A stretch of DNA of 64,000 nucleotides from contig NC_088800.1 of assembly GCF_011386835.1 (NCBI RefSeq), forward strand, positions 2,046,001-2,110,000. The letters run 5' to 3'. The notes under the pieces were generated by a model that was not told where the DNA came from, ran no database searches, and saw only the letters and a list, made by a program, of their open reading frames with translations. Source of the stretch: Chrysemys picta bellii (lineage: Eukaryota > Chordata > Testudines > Emydidae). A program made the position numbers and the translations under genes. Of this stretch, positions 46,490 to 55,310 are shown in pieces. Within the stretch, counting starts at the first letter, position 1. Each line of letters starts with the position of its first letter.

Positions 46490-47076
46490 GGATCGTTATC
46501 GAGCAGAACCCGTCATCAGCGTGGACGCATGTATTCTGGAATGGTGGTTGAAGCATGAAGGGACATATGAATCTTTAGCGCATCTGGCACGTAAATATCT
46601 TGCGATGCTGGCTACAACAGTGCCATGAGAATGCCTATTTTCACTTTCAGGTGACATTGTAAACAAGATGTGGGCAGCATTATCTCCTGTAAACTTGTTT
46701 GAACGATTGACTGATGTAGGACTGAGTGGAATTGTAGGTTCTAAAGTTTTACATTGTTTTATTTTTGAATGCAGTTATTTTTTTTGTACATCATTCTACA
46801 TTTGTAAGTTCAACTTTCATTATAAAGAGATTGCACTACAGTATTTGTTATTAGGTGAATTGAAATATACTATTTCTTTTGTTTTTTACAGTGCAAATAT
46901 TTGTAATAAAAAATAAATGTGAAGTGAGCACTGTACACTTTGTATATTCTATGTTGTAACTGAAATGAATATATTTGAAAATGTAGAAAACATCCAAAAA
47001 TATTTAAATAAATGGTATTCTATTATTGTTTAACAGTGCAATTAATCGCGATTGATTTTTTTAATCGCTTGACAGC
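46490..47076. mobile_element. hAT-like DNA element, 'TTGACAGCCCTA' end
   Basis: The right end GCAATTAATCGCGATTGATT, TTTTAATCGCTTGACAGCCCTA is the well-known palindromic terminus of an abundant reptile DNA transposon. The body contains GACATTGTAAACAAGATGTG and GCATGAAGGGACATATGAAT, the usual interior. The left end lies close to 46490 but is not defined, and no target duplication was resolved. It lies between the gag and RT parts of the antisense DIRS copy. Confidence 0.65.
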
Positions 47077-47694
47077 CCTAGTCTGTAGTGATTGATTCCC
47101 AGACATAGTAAAAAGGGTGTAATCGGTGGCCAAAGACCTGGTTGGTATTCGTATTTGCACTGTCAGGTGAGGGAGGTTATGTGTCTTGACTCCTTGTCTT
47201 TCCGATGACTCGGCAAAGGTCATGGTACCAGAAGAGCCCAGTGCCGCAAAGGTGCTGACCCACAGGATGGTTGGCACCGAGGACAGCTACCTGGCAGAAG
47301 ACTGTTTCTTTTTAATCGCCTTTCTCTGCGGTGGGATTGTAGCTCTTATCCTCAATCTTTTAGAGGAATGAGCTTTGCCTTTAGTTGAGGGCGATGTACC
47401 CAAGGAGCTCCTGGTGGAAGGTGTCTGTTGCTCTAGGTTGGAGGTTGATCGGATTGTATTTTTATAGGACAGAACCTTACATGAGGGTAGCAATCACTCA
47501 AACCGGCAGATTGTTTCTCTGTCTTTGACTCAGATGTTATCTTGACCCCATTCTAGACCCATACACATCTGTTTAAATTAATGCTTTACAGTGTAAACTC
47601 ACCTGTTCTCACCTATCATAGTGTTTATAATCAGTGTCTTCCTCTAGCCCCTTTCTCATCATCAGAGTGTATGCCTGTGATAAATGGAAAGGTG

Positions 47695-48610
47695 TGTGTA
47701 TGTGGTTAGCTCCCTTTTATGGATACTCAGCCAGCCAGGTATAAAATCCCTCTTAGTAGTTGTTTTCTACTTGCTTTACCTGTAAAGGGTTAAGTCTCCC
47801 TGAATAGGTAAAAGGAGGGAGTGGACACCTAACCGAAAGAGCTAATGGGAAGGCTAGAACTTTAAAAAAAAAAACTTCCCCTTTGTCTGTCTGTTATTGT
47901 TCTCGGGGAGAAGCAGAGACAGCGCTGGAACTATGCTGTAAGAAGCTTGGGGCCAGGTATGAAAAATCATCTGAATCATACCTAGAAACTACTCACTTGA
48001 AACCCCCAGATATGTAAGTAGATCTGGAAGTGTCTAGGAAAACGCGATTAGGTTTATCTCTATTTATTTCTTTATGGCTTGTGGACTCCTCTGTGTAACC
48101 CCAAATGCTTTTGTTTTGCTTGTAACCTTTAAGCTGGACCTCAAGAAGGTTATTCTTGATGCTTAATTCTTATAAGTGGGTTTTTTAAATCTAGCAATAG
48201 CCTGAGTTTTCAAATATATTTTCTTTCTTTTTGTTTTTAATAAAATTTACCTTTTTTAAGAACAGGATTGGATTTTGTGTCCTAAGAGGTTTGTGCACAT
48301 GTTGTTTAATTAGCTCGTGGCAACAGCTGATTTCCTTTGTTTTTTTTTCTCAGCCTTTCCCCGGAGGGGGGGTGAAAGGACTTGAGGGTACCCCACAGGA
48401 AGGAATTCCCAAGTGCATCTTCCTGGGTTCTCAAAGGGGTTTTTGCACTTGAGTGGTGGCAGCATCTACCCATCCAAGGTCAGAGAGAAGCTGTAACCTT
48501 GGGAGTTTAATACAAGCCTGGAGTGGCCAGAATTAATTTGTAGAATCCTTGGAGGGCCCCACCTTCAGCACTCAAAGTGCCAGAGTGGGGAATCAGCCTT
48601 GACAATGCCT
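47695..48610 (+). mobile_element. ERV-type LTR-like block
   Basis: Contains, in order, a TATA-like AGGTATAAAATCCC (47739-47752), a polyadenylation hexamer in TTTTTAATAAAATTTACC (about 48239), a T-rich region and TGTGTCCTAAGAGGTTTGTG, and ends near CAGCCTTGACA. The arrangement of promoter, poly(A) signal and short R-like region is that of a retroviral LTR in sense orientation. Exact ends and target duplication were not established and no internal retroviral genes are present nearby. Confidence 0.55.
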
Positions 48611-48626
48611 AAACTACAGTTGCCAG

Positions 48627-49528
48627 TGTGACAAAGTCAGGCTGGACGGCTGCAAGAGGGTCTTGGAAGGCCAATATCTTAGCTCCAGAATGTTAAGGGC
48701 CCTGTTTTGGACAAGCTGAGAAGAGGTTACCTCAGGTCCATTAGGGACACCTGAATCCAATTAAGGTCCATGAGGCCTTTAAAACCCCTCCTCTGTTGAG
48801 AGAAAAGGGGGAAGAGAGAGAGAGAAGCTACTGCCAGGCTAGTGGCAGCAGGGAAACAAGCTCTTCCAGGCTGAGAGGCTGTGCTCCTTCCCATAGTGCA
48901 GTGTTTCCCAAACTTGGGATGCCCCTTGTTTAGGGAAAGCCCCCTGACGGGTCGGGCTGGTTTGTTTACCTGCTGCGTCCGCAGGTCTGGCCGATCGCGG
49001 TTCCCACTGACCGCGGTTCGCTGCTCCAGGCCAATGGGAGCTGCTGGAAGCGGCACGGGACGAGGAACGTATTGGCCACCGCTTCCAGCAGCACCCATTG
49101 GCCTGAAGCGGTGAACCGCAGCCAGTGGGAGCTGTGATCGGCCGGACCTGCGGATGCGGCAGGTAAACAAACCGGCCTGGCCCGCCGGGGGCTTTCCCTA
49201 CACAAGTGGCGACCCACATTTGGGAAACACTGCCATAGGGGAATGGCCAAACCCAAGTGCCTGCTAGGGGAAGCACTGACACCTCAAGGCAAGCAACAGG
49301 ATGACACCCTGTATCCCCTTTTTCTTTTGGGGTTTACGAGACTGTTTCTTTTTTTCTTTGAGTAAGGATCACCCCTTAGGCTGACCCTGGGGCCTACCTG
49401 AAAACACAGTCAAAGGAGCACCGAAGGGGGAAGGCACACTGCCCAGAGTGGGGCTGATTTACCCCGGGCCCGCCATCACCAGAGGGGAAAAGCTAGGTCT
49501 GGTGAGACGAAGGAGGTGCCTTGCCACA
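48627..49528. mobile_element. Second LTR-like block with nested hAT
   Basis: Begins TGTGACAAAGTCAGGC and ends GTGCCTTGCCACA, with CCAG at 48623-48626 and 49529-49532 as a 4-bp duplication candidate. It includes CCTTTAAAACCCCTCCTCTG (a TATA-like TTTAAAA) and A-rich leader-like sequence. Without the nested hAT (48899-49232) and its duplicated 8 bp it is about 560 bp. No coding part. LTR identity is inferred from ends and composition. Confidence 0.55.
48899..49232. mobile_element. Foldback hAT element inside LTR
   Basis: Left terminus CAGTGTTTCCCAAACTTGGG, right terminus CCCACATTTGGGAAACACTG; flanks CCATAGTG (48891-48898) and CCATAGGG (49233-49240) match at 7 of 8. The two halves are long inverted copies of each other (for example CAGCAGGTAAACAAACC on either side, in mirror orientation), so the RNA would fold into an arm of about 150 bp. 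High CpG content. No transposase. Confidence 0.9.
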
Positions 49529-49532
49529 CCAG

Positions 49533-50331
49533 AAAGCAAGGAAAGGGGTACTTCCTGTCCTCCCTCCAACACAGTATCTTCACGCAGCACTGTCCCTTGG
49601 CACTTCATGGAGCTCTCTACTATGGAAAGCCTTTGCCATTCTGTGGTTACCTCAGCACGGGTAGTCAGCAGGGATGGCTAGCTAATTTTTATTGAGTTGA
49701 AACCTAGCATATAATTTATGTTTATAAAAGTTGGATTTGTTTTTAAAGAATGGCATAAATTGTTCTTTCTGGGCTAGCTTTGGGTTTTTTTTTTTTTTTT
49801 TTTTTTACTCTGCACATGCCAAGTACATATATGGTGATTACAGTGCCATCAGCCAAAAAGTATTCTGCTAAAGACTCTCAAATGACAAATCAAGCAGTAT
49901 AAACTACCAACTGCAATTACACGCTCCTGTATAAGCCGATTTCCAGGTGCCTCTGGACACTGCTTCTAGGAGGACTTGAAAAAAATGGTTAGTGTCAAAC
50001 AATGATTCTCATACTAGGTGGTTTACTTCAAATTTATCTCTAGTTTAATAATTTGTTCAATTTAGTATCAAAAGCATGTCTCTCAGCACACTTGAAAATA
50101 GAGCTCAACAACTAAGAGCTTACAAACAGCACTGCATTGCTTCTAAGAAGACATATATGATCCACTCACCTTTAAAAAGTCAAAAATGGCACTGTCAAGA
50201 TAAAAATTGCATTAAAAATTCCTTACCTGTCAATAATATTTTAGATTATTAAATAATATTTTAGATTTAAAGATCCCCTTGCATCCTGAAGGATCTCTGT
50301 GTGTGTTAACCCCCTTGTCTTGCAAAGTGCT
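49533..50331. other. Intergenic with a T homopolymer
   Basis: A run of about 24 T at 49783-49806 (poly-A on the minus strand) could mark a retroposed 3' end, but no parent sequence is recognised next to it. Otherwise AT-rich with no gene. Confidence 0.5.
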
Positions 50332-50343
50332 ATGAGATCTTTA

Positions 50344-50537
50344 GAGACACAAAGTAGGTGAGGTAGTAGCTTTTATTGGACCAACGTCTGTTGGTGAAAG
50401 AGACAAGCTTTTGACATGCACAGAACAGCTCCAAAGCGTCTCTCTTTCACCAACAAAAGCTGGTCCAGTAAAAGCTTATTACCTCACCCATCTTGTCTTT
50501 CTAATATCCTGGGACCAACACAGCTACAACACTGCAA
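50344..50537. mobile_element. Foldback element with 12-bp TSD
   Basis: Flanked by ATGAGATCTTTA at 50332-50343 and 50538-50549. Arms GTGAGGTAGTAGCTTTTATT and CCAACGTCTGTTGGTGAAAG are mirrored by CTTTCACCAACAAAAGCTGG and AAGCTTATTACCTCAC. The tail TCCTGGGACCAACACAGCTA recurs inverted at 61570-61600. Long variable target duplication plus inverted arms matches the Penelope-like insertion at 56321-56525, so it is probably from a related family. Confidence 0.75.
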
Positions 50538-50549
50538 ATGAGATCTTTA

Positions 50550-51299
50550 AGCACTAGTCAAGACCTTCATGCAAATGACTGTACCCACAGAAGCACAGTA
50601 GGTGGCACTCTTCCCACTGAGTCAGTACTGAACCAATGCCCTTTACTAAATCATCAATTCCACTTTCCAGAGCACCTGTGTGTGCCTAGGATCTCTCCCA
50701 TCCTAGTACTAACCCAGACACTGCTCAGCCCTGATTAGTTGTTTTAGAATTGACTGGATCACAGCACAGGATGGTAAGTCTAAAAGAACTTTAGCAGTCT
50801 TAATTTATTTTCATCATTCATGCTGTTTATTGTTTGCATTTTACTCTGCTTGAGTACTGTATAAATATGTTTAATAAAGGAAAGCATTTTCAAAACACTG
50901 TCGATTGCATTTAAATGTTTCTTTTTTAGAAAAAGAAGAGAGAAATCTGGTATAAGTGGGTGCAGCTCCTAGAGAAGTTTATATAAGTTGCAGCTGTTTG
51001 CAATAGGGACGTATTTCTCCAGTATGTATTTTAATATGTTAACTTGTATACTCTTTTAATGGATTTAAGATTTTTTTCATAATTTGTTCCAGCTTTTATC
51101 ATATTACATTGTATCCATTGTTTCTCCATTTGCTTTGTCTATTTCCTGCCCTTTTAGACATTCCATTATATATAAATTAAATAAAACAATGCATTCGACT
51201 TGCATACCTTTTGTTGTTACTATATGTATATTACCAAAAGGTTACAGTCTAAATAGACAGAGTCCTTGTCTTGACTAGAAAAAAATTTTTTTTTTTTTT
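50550..51299. other. Intergenic, no gene recognised
   Basis: AT-rich, with a T homopolymer at 51286-51303. Nothing else recognised. Confidence 0.55.
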
Positions 51300-51303
51300 T
51301 TTT

Positions 51304-51372
51304 TACTGTGTTACTACATGTTAACTAATTAACACACAGTAAAATCCTAGAGTGGACAAGGCAGTTGTAGGG
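51304..51372 (-). mobile_element. MITE end, 'CCTTGTCTACAC' type
   Basis: On the minus strand TGCCTTGTCCACTCTAGGAT followed by the palindromic TTAACATGTAGTAACACAGT resembles the terminus of the short DNA element at 25227. Only one end is present. Confidence 0.45.
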
Positions 51373-51389
51373 AAGGAGAATAAGCTATA

Positions 51390-51587
51390 CACCTCTACCT
51401 CGATGTAACGCTGTCCTCGGGAGCCAAAAAATCTTACCACGTTCTAGGTGAAACCGCGTTCTATTGAACTTGCTTTGATCCACTGGAGTACACAGCACAC
51501 ACACCCCCCTCTCCCCCGGAGCACTGCTTTACCACATTATATCCGAATTCGTGTTATATCGGGTCACGTTATATCGAGGTAGTGGTG
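51390..51587 (+). mobile_element. Mariner-like MITE
   Basis: Termini CACCTCTACCTCGATGTAAC and CGTTATATCGAGGTAGTGGTG form an inverted repeat and TA flanks both ends (51388-51389, 51588-51589). The interior contains GGGAGCCAAAAAATCTTACC and CGAATTCGTGTTATATCGGG, as in the inverted copy at 18093-18281. No transposase. Confidence 0.85.
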
Positions 51588-51674
51588 TACCTGTGTAAGG
51601 CACCTTTTTAACTGTTAAAACGTTATATCGAGGTAGTGGTGTACCTGTGTAAGGCACCTTTTTAACTGTTAAAA
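51567..51674. repeat. Exact 54-bp tandem duplication over a transposon edge
   Basis: 51567-51620 and 51621-51674 are identical. Each unit contains the last 21 bp of the mariner-like element, its TA, and 31 bp of flanking sequence (ACCTGTGTAAGGCACC...). Confidence 0.97.
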
Positions 51675-51756
51675 CATCAGGAGTTACACTAGTATAAATG
51701 TTTTGGTTAAAAAAAAAATACCCCTATGTGAAATAGTATTACCGGCCCAAGAAGTG

Positions 51757-51869
51757 AGGTTTTTACTCACGAAAGCTTATGCCCAAATAAATCTGTTAGT
51801 CTTTAAGGTGCCACCAGACTCCTTGTTGTTTTTGTAGATACAGACTAACACGGCTACCCCCTGATACTC
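51757..51869 (+). mobile_element. Truncated Penelope-like insertion, 13-bp TSD
   Basis: GGCCCAAGAAGTG occurs at 51744-51756 and 51870-51882. The 113-bp insert is AGGTTTTTACTCACGAAAGC, TTATGCCCAAATAAATCTGT, TAGTCTTTAAGGTGCCACCA to TACAGACTAACACGGCTACC and CCTGATACTC. It is 5'-truncated within the hammerhead-like stem. Confidence 0.85.
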
Positions 51870-51954
51870 GGCCCAAGAAGTGTGTGCAGACCAGACTTAG
51901 GATTTTACTCTGTAATAAAAAAGACAAAACACTTTGTTTTATAGATTCACCCAA

Positions 51955-52200
51955 AGGGTAAGTCTACACAGTGCCTGGAAGTGTGACTTCCAGCTCCGGG
52001 AGACATTACATGCACTAATTCTTCTGAGCTTATGCACTACAAATAACAGTGCATCTAAGGCTATATAAGTGCTGGCTTGCACTAGCTGCCCAAGCGTGTA
52101 CTCAAGGGCTGGGGTCGGACTGTACTAAATCAAAGCTAGCTCTGGTACATCTACGTGTGCTGCAATCACACCACTCTGACTACAGTGTAGATAGTGAAGG
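51955..52200. mobile_element. Degenerate MITE
   Basis: GGGTAAGTCTACACAGTG at the left and the mirrored ACTACAGTGTAGATAG at the right form about 13-bp inverted ends resembling the Harbinger-like element at 38827. Flanking TWA duplication is not clear. Interior unremarkable. Confidence 0.45.
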
Positions 52201-52582
52201 AGAACATGCATGAAGCCATGTTGTAGCCTATGTTCCCCTCCTGGATTTAACCCCACCAGCTCAGCATATATTAAAGGCTGTGTGCCTTGGCTACAGACCT
52301 TTCAGCCACTAGTCAGAACATTTTAGTGAATGTGCTCTTACATCACACTTTTTATCCTAGTCTAGCTAAGGCCAGAAGAGACCCAGAGAGAACCCTGCTG
52401 CCCCCTTCCTCCCACTAGGTGGGGAGCTCTCTCCTAGCCCTTTCAAAGCACTGGTCAACAGAGGGATCCAAACCCAGACAGGATCCCCTCCATACCACCC
52501 CAGAGACCGCCTCACTTCCCCTAGAGACCTAAATTCCCTCTAAGATTTATGGCCGCACAGCTGCCTAGTTTAAATAAATAAA

Positions 52583-52773
52583 TAAATGGAAACATCCTAT
52601 CTCCTAGAACTGGAAAGGACCTTGAAAGGTCATCGAGTCCAGCCCCCTGCCTTCACTAGCAGGACCAAGTACTGATTTTGCACCAGATCCCTATGTGGCC
52701 CCCTCAAGGATTGAACTCACAACCCTAGATTTAGCAGGCTAATACTCAAACCCCTGAGCTATCCCTTCCCACC
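52583..52773 (-). mobile_element. Cry-type tRNA-derived SINE, antisense
   Basis: Inverted copy of the SINE at 33411: AACTGGAAAGGACCTTGAAA and TCATCGAGTCCAGCCCCCTG (tail) lead to CTCAAGGATTGAACTCACAA (B box) and CTGAGCTATCCCTTCCCACC (A-box head). An AAATAAATAAATAAAT stretch at 52572 is its simple 3' repeat. Confidence 0.88.
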
Positions 52774-53020
52774 GGCCCCAGCATGGAGCTGCCGTGGTGG
52801 GGAGAGGCGCCCATCGCTGCCAGCCCTTGTGTAGACCTGCCACGGCCGGGGGAGAGGCGCCTCTCCCCGCTGACCCCAGCATTGATCTGCCCCGGACTTG
52901 CTGGGGGAGAGGAGCCCTTCCCTTGGTCTGGCACAGGCCTGCCAGAAATGCAGGGGAGAGGAGCCCCGCCCTTGGCCCGGCCCGGCCCAGCCCAGCCCAG
53001 CCCAGCCCAGCCCCCAGCCA
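52774..53020. repeat. GC-rich low-complexity with (CCCAG)n
   Basis: Several imperfect repeats of GGGGAGAGG(C/A)GCC-type units are followed by about six CCCAG pentamers at 52981-53014. Spurious Pro/Ala-rich frames arise from this. It sits between the SINE and a CR1 RT piece. Confidence 0.75.
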
Positions 53021-53214
53021 GTCCTATTCAACATATTCATAAATGATCTGGAAAAAGGGGTAAACAGTGAGATGGCAAAATTTTCAGATGATACAAAACT
53101 ACTCAAGATAGTTAAGTCCCAGGCAGACTGTGAAGACTACAAAAGGATCTCTCAAAACTAGGTGACTGGGCAAGAAAATGGCAGATGAAATTCAATGTTG
53201 ATAAATGAAAAGGA
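53021..53214 (+). mobile_element. CR1 LINE RT fragment
   Basis: The frame reads PVLFNIFINDLEKGVNSEMA, KFSDDTKLLKIVKSQADCED, the palm domain of CR1 RT with the active-site box altered from FADDT to FSDDT. It stops at the hAT element starting at 53225. A CR1 3' tail at 54336-54783 may be the rest of the same insertion. Confidence 0.85.
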
Positions 53215-53224
53215 TACTCCTAGG

Positions 53225-53939
53225 TAGGGTTACCATATTTAAAAAATAAAAAAAGAGGACACTCCATGGGGCCCTAGCCCCGTCCCTGCCCCTTCCCCAA
53301 AGTCCCTGCCCTAACTCCACCCCCTCCCCTGAGCACCCCACATTCCCCCTCCTCCCTCCCAGCCACGTGAAAAGGGCTGCCCGACCGCTACCGGCTTCAC
53401 GGGTCTGGGGGCTGCACAGTGCTTCCCCAGCGCAGCTGGAGCCCGGGAGGGGAAGCGCCCAGCCGGGGGCGCAGGGTCTGGAGGCTGCCCAGCAAACCGT
53501 GAAGCCGGTAGCGCTCGGGCTTCGGGCAGCGCCCATGCCTCCGGACCCTGCACCCCTAGCCGGGCACTTCCCCTCCCGGGCTCCAGCGGCTGCTGTGCTC
53601 CCTGAACTTCTGGGCTCTGTAAGCACCGAGCGCTACCGGCTTCGGCCAGCCCCCATGCCTCTGGACCCTGCTCCCCCGGAGCCCGGGAGGGGAAGTGCCC
53701 AGCCGGGGGCGCAGGGTCTGGAGGCAAGGGGGCTGCCCGAAGCCGGTAGCGCTCGGGCAGCTCGGCTCTTACGGAGCCCAGGAATCAGGTAGCACAGCAG
53801 CCCCCGGTTCCCGCTCTAAGGTAAGCCAGGGAGTATTTTTCCCAGACATGTTCGGCTTTTTGGAAATTCCCCCCGGACAGGGGTTTGATTACCAAAAAGC
53901 CGGACATGTCTGGGAAAAACTGGACGTATGGTAATCCTA
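53225..53939. mobile_element. hAT-like element inserted in CR1
   Basis: Termini TAGGGTTACCATA and, as complement of the right end, TAGGATTACCATA. Target duplication CTCCTAGG is present at 53217-53224 and 53940-53947, exactly 8 bp and identical. The 715-bp interior is GC-rich with internal inverted GGCTTTTTGG/CCAAAAAGCC sequences near the right end. No transposase. Confidence 0.85.
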
Positions 53940-53947
53940 CTCCTAGG

Positions 53948-54335
53948 GGAATTATGTGCCACTGCACATGTGCAGAATTCATGTCCCCTGCAGATTTCTT
54001 TGCTTCTCTGCAGAAAAAAGCAGCAAGAGCAGTCATGCACCACTCCCTAGCTGTGCAGGTTGATCATTTCAGGTACCCAGAGCAGCCAGCGGAGAAGTAA
54101 ATCACTGCAGGGCTGGGGACACCCCAGCCAGTGGCTCCTACCCTGAGCTGGGATCAGCTGCTAGTCCTGACTGGGCTGGGCTGGGGGCAGGGGAGGATGG
54201 GATTACCTCTTCCCCTGCAAGGAGTGGCTGGGACTGTGTCAGGCCCACACCCAGAAACTTCCCCCAACTGCAGGAAGCTCAACATCCTCCCCTGCTTCCA
54301 GCCCCCATTGCTGCTTCCTGTCCCCAAATTGGAAC
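53948..54335. mobile_element. Unclassified turtle-type repeat
   Basis: GGAATTATGTGCCACTGCAC, ATGTGCAGAATTCATGTCCC and CTGCAGATTTCTTTGCTTCT is a text I recognise from turtle interspersed DNA repeats. The second half is GC-rich. Ends were not resolved. Confidence 0.4.
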
Positions 54336-54783
54336 TGGAAAAGCTTCAGACAAGGGCAACAAAGATGATTACGGGGTGAGGAGAGATTAATAAAATGGGG
54401 ACTTTTCAGCTTGGAAAAGAGACGGCTCAGGGGGGATATGATTGAGGTCTATAAAATCATGACTGGAGAAAGTAAATACGGAAGTGTTATTTACTCCTCA
54501 TAACACATGAACGAGGGGTCACCACATGAAAGTAACAGGCAGCAGGTTTAAAACAAACAAAAGGAAGTATATGTTCACGCAGCGCCCAGTTAACCTGTGG
54601 AACTCCTTGCCAGGGGATGTTGTGAAAGCCAAGTCTGTCACAGGGTTTAAAAGAGAACTGGATAAGTTCATGGAGGATAGATCGATCCATGGCTCTTAGC
54701 CAGGCGGGGCAGGGAGGGGGTCCCCCAGCCTCTGTTAGCCAGGAGCTGAGACGGGGCGACAGGAGCTGGATCACCTGGTCTGA
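54336..54783 (+). mobile_element. CR1 LINE 3' tail next to EIF3J promoter
   Basis: Order: GAAAAGCTTCAGACAAGGGC, GGCTCAGGGGGGATATGATT, CTGTGGAACTCCTTGCCAGG, AGTTCATGGAGGATAGATCG and the GC-shifted CAGCCTCTGTTAGCCAGGAG. It ends about 30-40 bp before the CpG-rich promoter region. Confidence 0.85.
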
Positions 54784-55102
54784 CCCCCCCTCCCCCCCCA
54801 AGTCCTGCCCCACACGGGCTCCCTCCCCTCACGCGTGCCCTTGCCAGAGGCGGGCGGGCCGGGCTCTCACGCGAGCCCCGGGACCCAGCTCCTGGCGGGA
54901 CCCGCCCGCCCCTTCGCCGTCCCCCGCCCGCCCCCCGGGATGTCCTCGCGGGGCCTCAGCGCTTCCCTGCCCCGCCCCTTCCCCCGCCCCCGGGAGTCCG
55001 CCGCTATCCCGGCGTGCCCCGCGCGCGGAGCGGGCCGGCTGGGACGCTCTCGGCTGACTCAGCCCGCCTCGCTGTGGCGGTGCCTGAGGGACTCGCGGCG
55101 GC

Positions 55103-55113
55103 AAGATGGCGGC
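55103..55113 (+). promoter_or_regulatory. YY1-type motif overlapping the EIF3J start codon
   Basis: AAGATGGCGGC is the downstream YY1 element; here its ATG is the EIF3J initiation codon (55106-55108). In translation and ribosome-related housekeeping genes such sites commonly lie just after the transcription start. Confidence 0.75.
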
Positions 55114-55130
55114 GGAGGCAGATTCGTGGG
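55106..55130 (+). CDS. EIF3J: EIF3J coding exon 1 (residues 1-9)
   Basis: ATG in good context (A at -3) opens MAAEADSW plus the first base of an Asp codon; the donor is GTAGGT at 55131. The exon's 5' boundary is unknown. The intron following is only 79 bp, short and CpG-rich. Confidence 0.88.
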
Positions 55131-55209
55131 GTAGGTGCGGGCCGCGTCTCGGTTCCCGGCCGGGTTCCCCTCCCCCCGCCCGGCTAACCCGCTCTCGTCT
55201 CCCCCGCAG

Positions 55210-55310
55210 ATGCCGACACCTTCGAGGGGGCGGATCCGGTGGCGAAGCGGCTGGTGCCGGCGGCCGGCGGGGACCGCTGGGCCGGGGAGGATGAAGAGGA
55301 CGAAGTGAAG
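55210..55310 (+). CDS. EIF3J: EIF3J coding exon 2 (residues 9-42)
   Basis: Acceptor CCCCCGCAG at 55209; donor GTGGGG at 55311 (acceptable GTG type). It encodes DADTFEGADPVAKRLVPAAG, GDRWAGEDEEDEVK. The acidic end is the start of the eIF3j acidic region. Ends in phase 0. Confidence 0.9.

Larger units (their letters stand above)
43353..47480 (-). mobile_element. Antisense DIRS retrotransposon relic
   Basis: Read from 47480 down: gag-like remnant (47490-47080); RT with the equivalents of FGFSVLRVP, VLKGFVSSGCL and a PYFNYWLL-type active site (46480-46290); RNase H with NPVQDIQFIGVPLD (46220-46130) and later pieces to about 45200; tyrosine recombinase with QRLSKWISKC, LTRSQPTSMALLKN and ISEICRATTWS (44340-44180); and a terminal-repeat foldback at 43353-43630 whose arms carry CAGTAACTGAAGTTCTGTGA and AAGAACTACAGTTACTG. 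That is the DIRS gene order. Many stops and frameshifts. Insertions at 43766-44107 and about 46490-47076 interrupt it. Confidence 0.75.

Noticed and set aside
48727..49282. 147-codon frames on the minus strand
   Set aside because: They cross the nested foldback hAT and LTR borders; not a gene.
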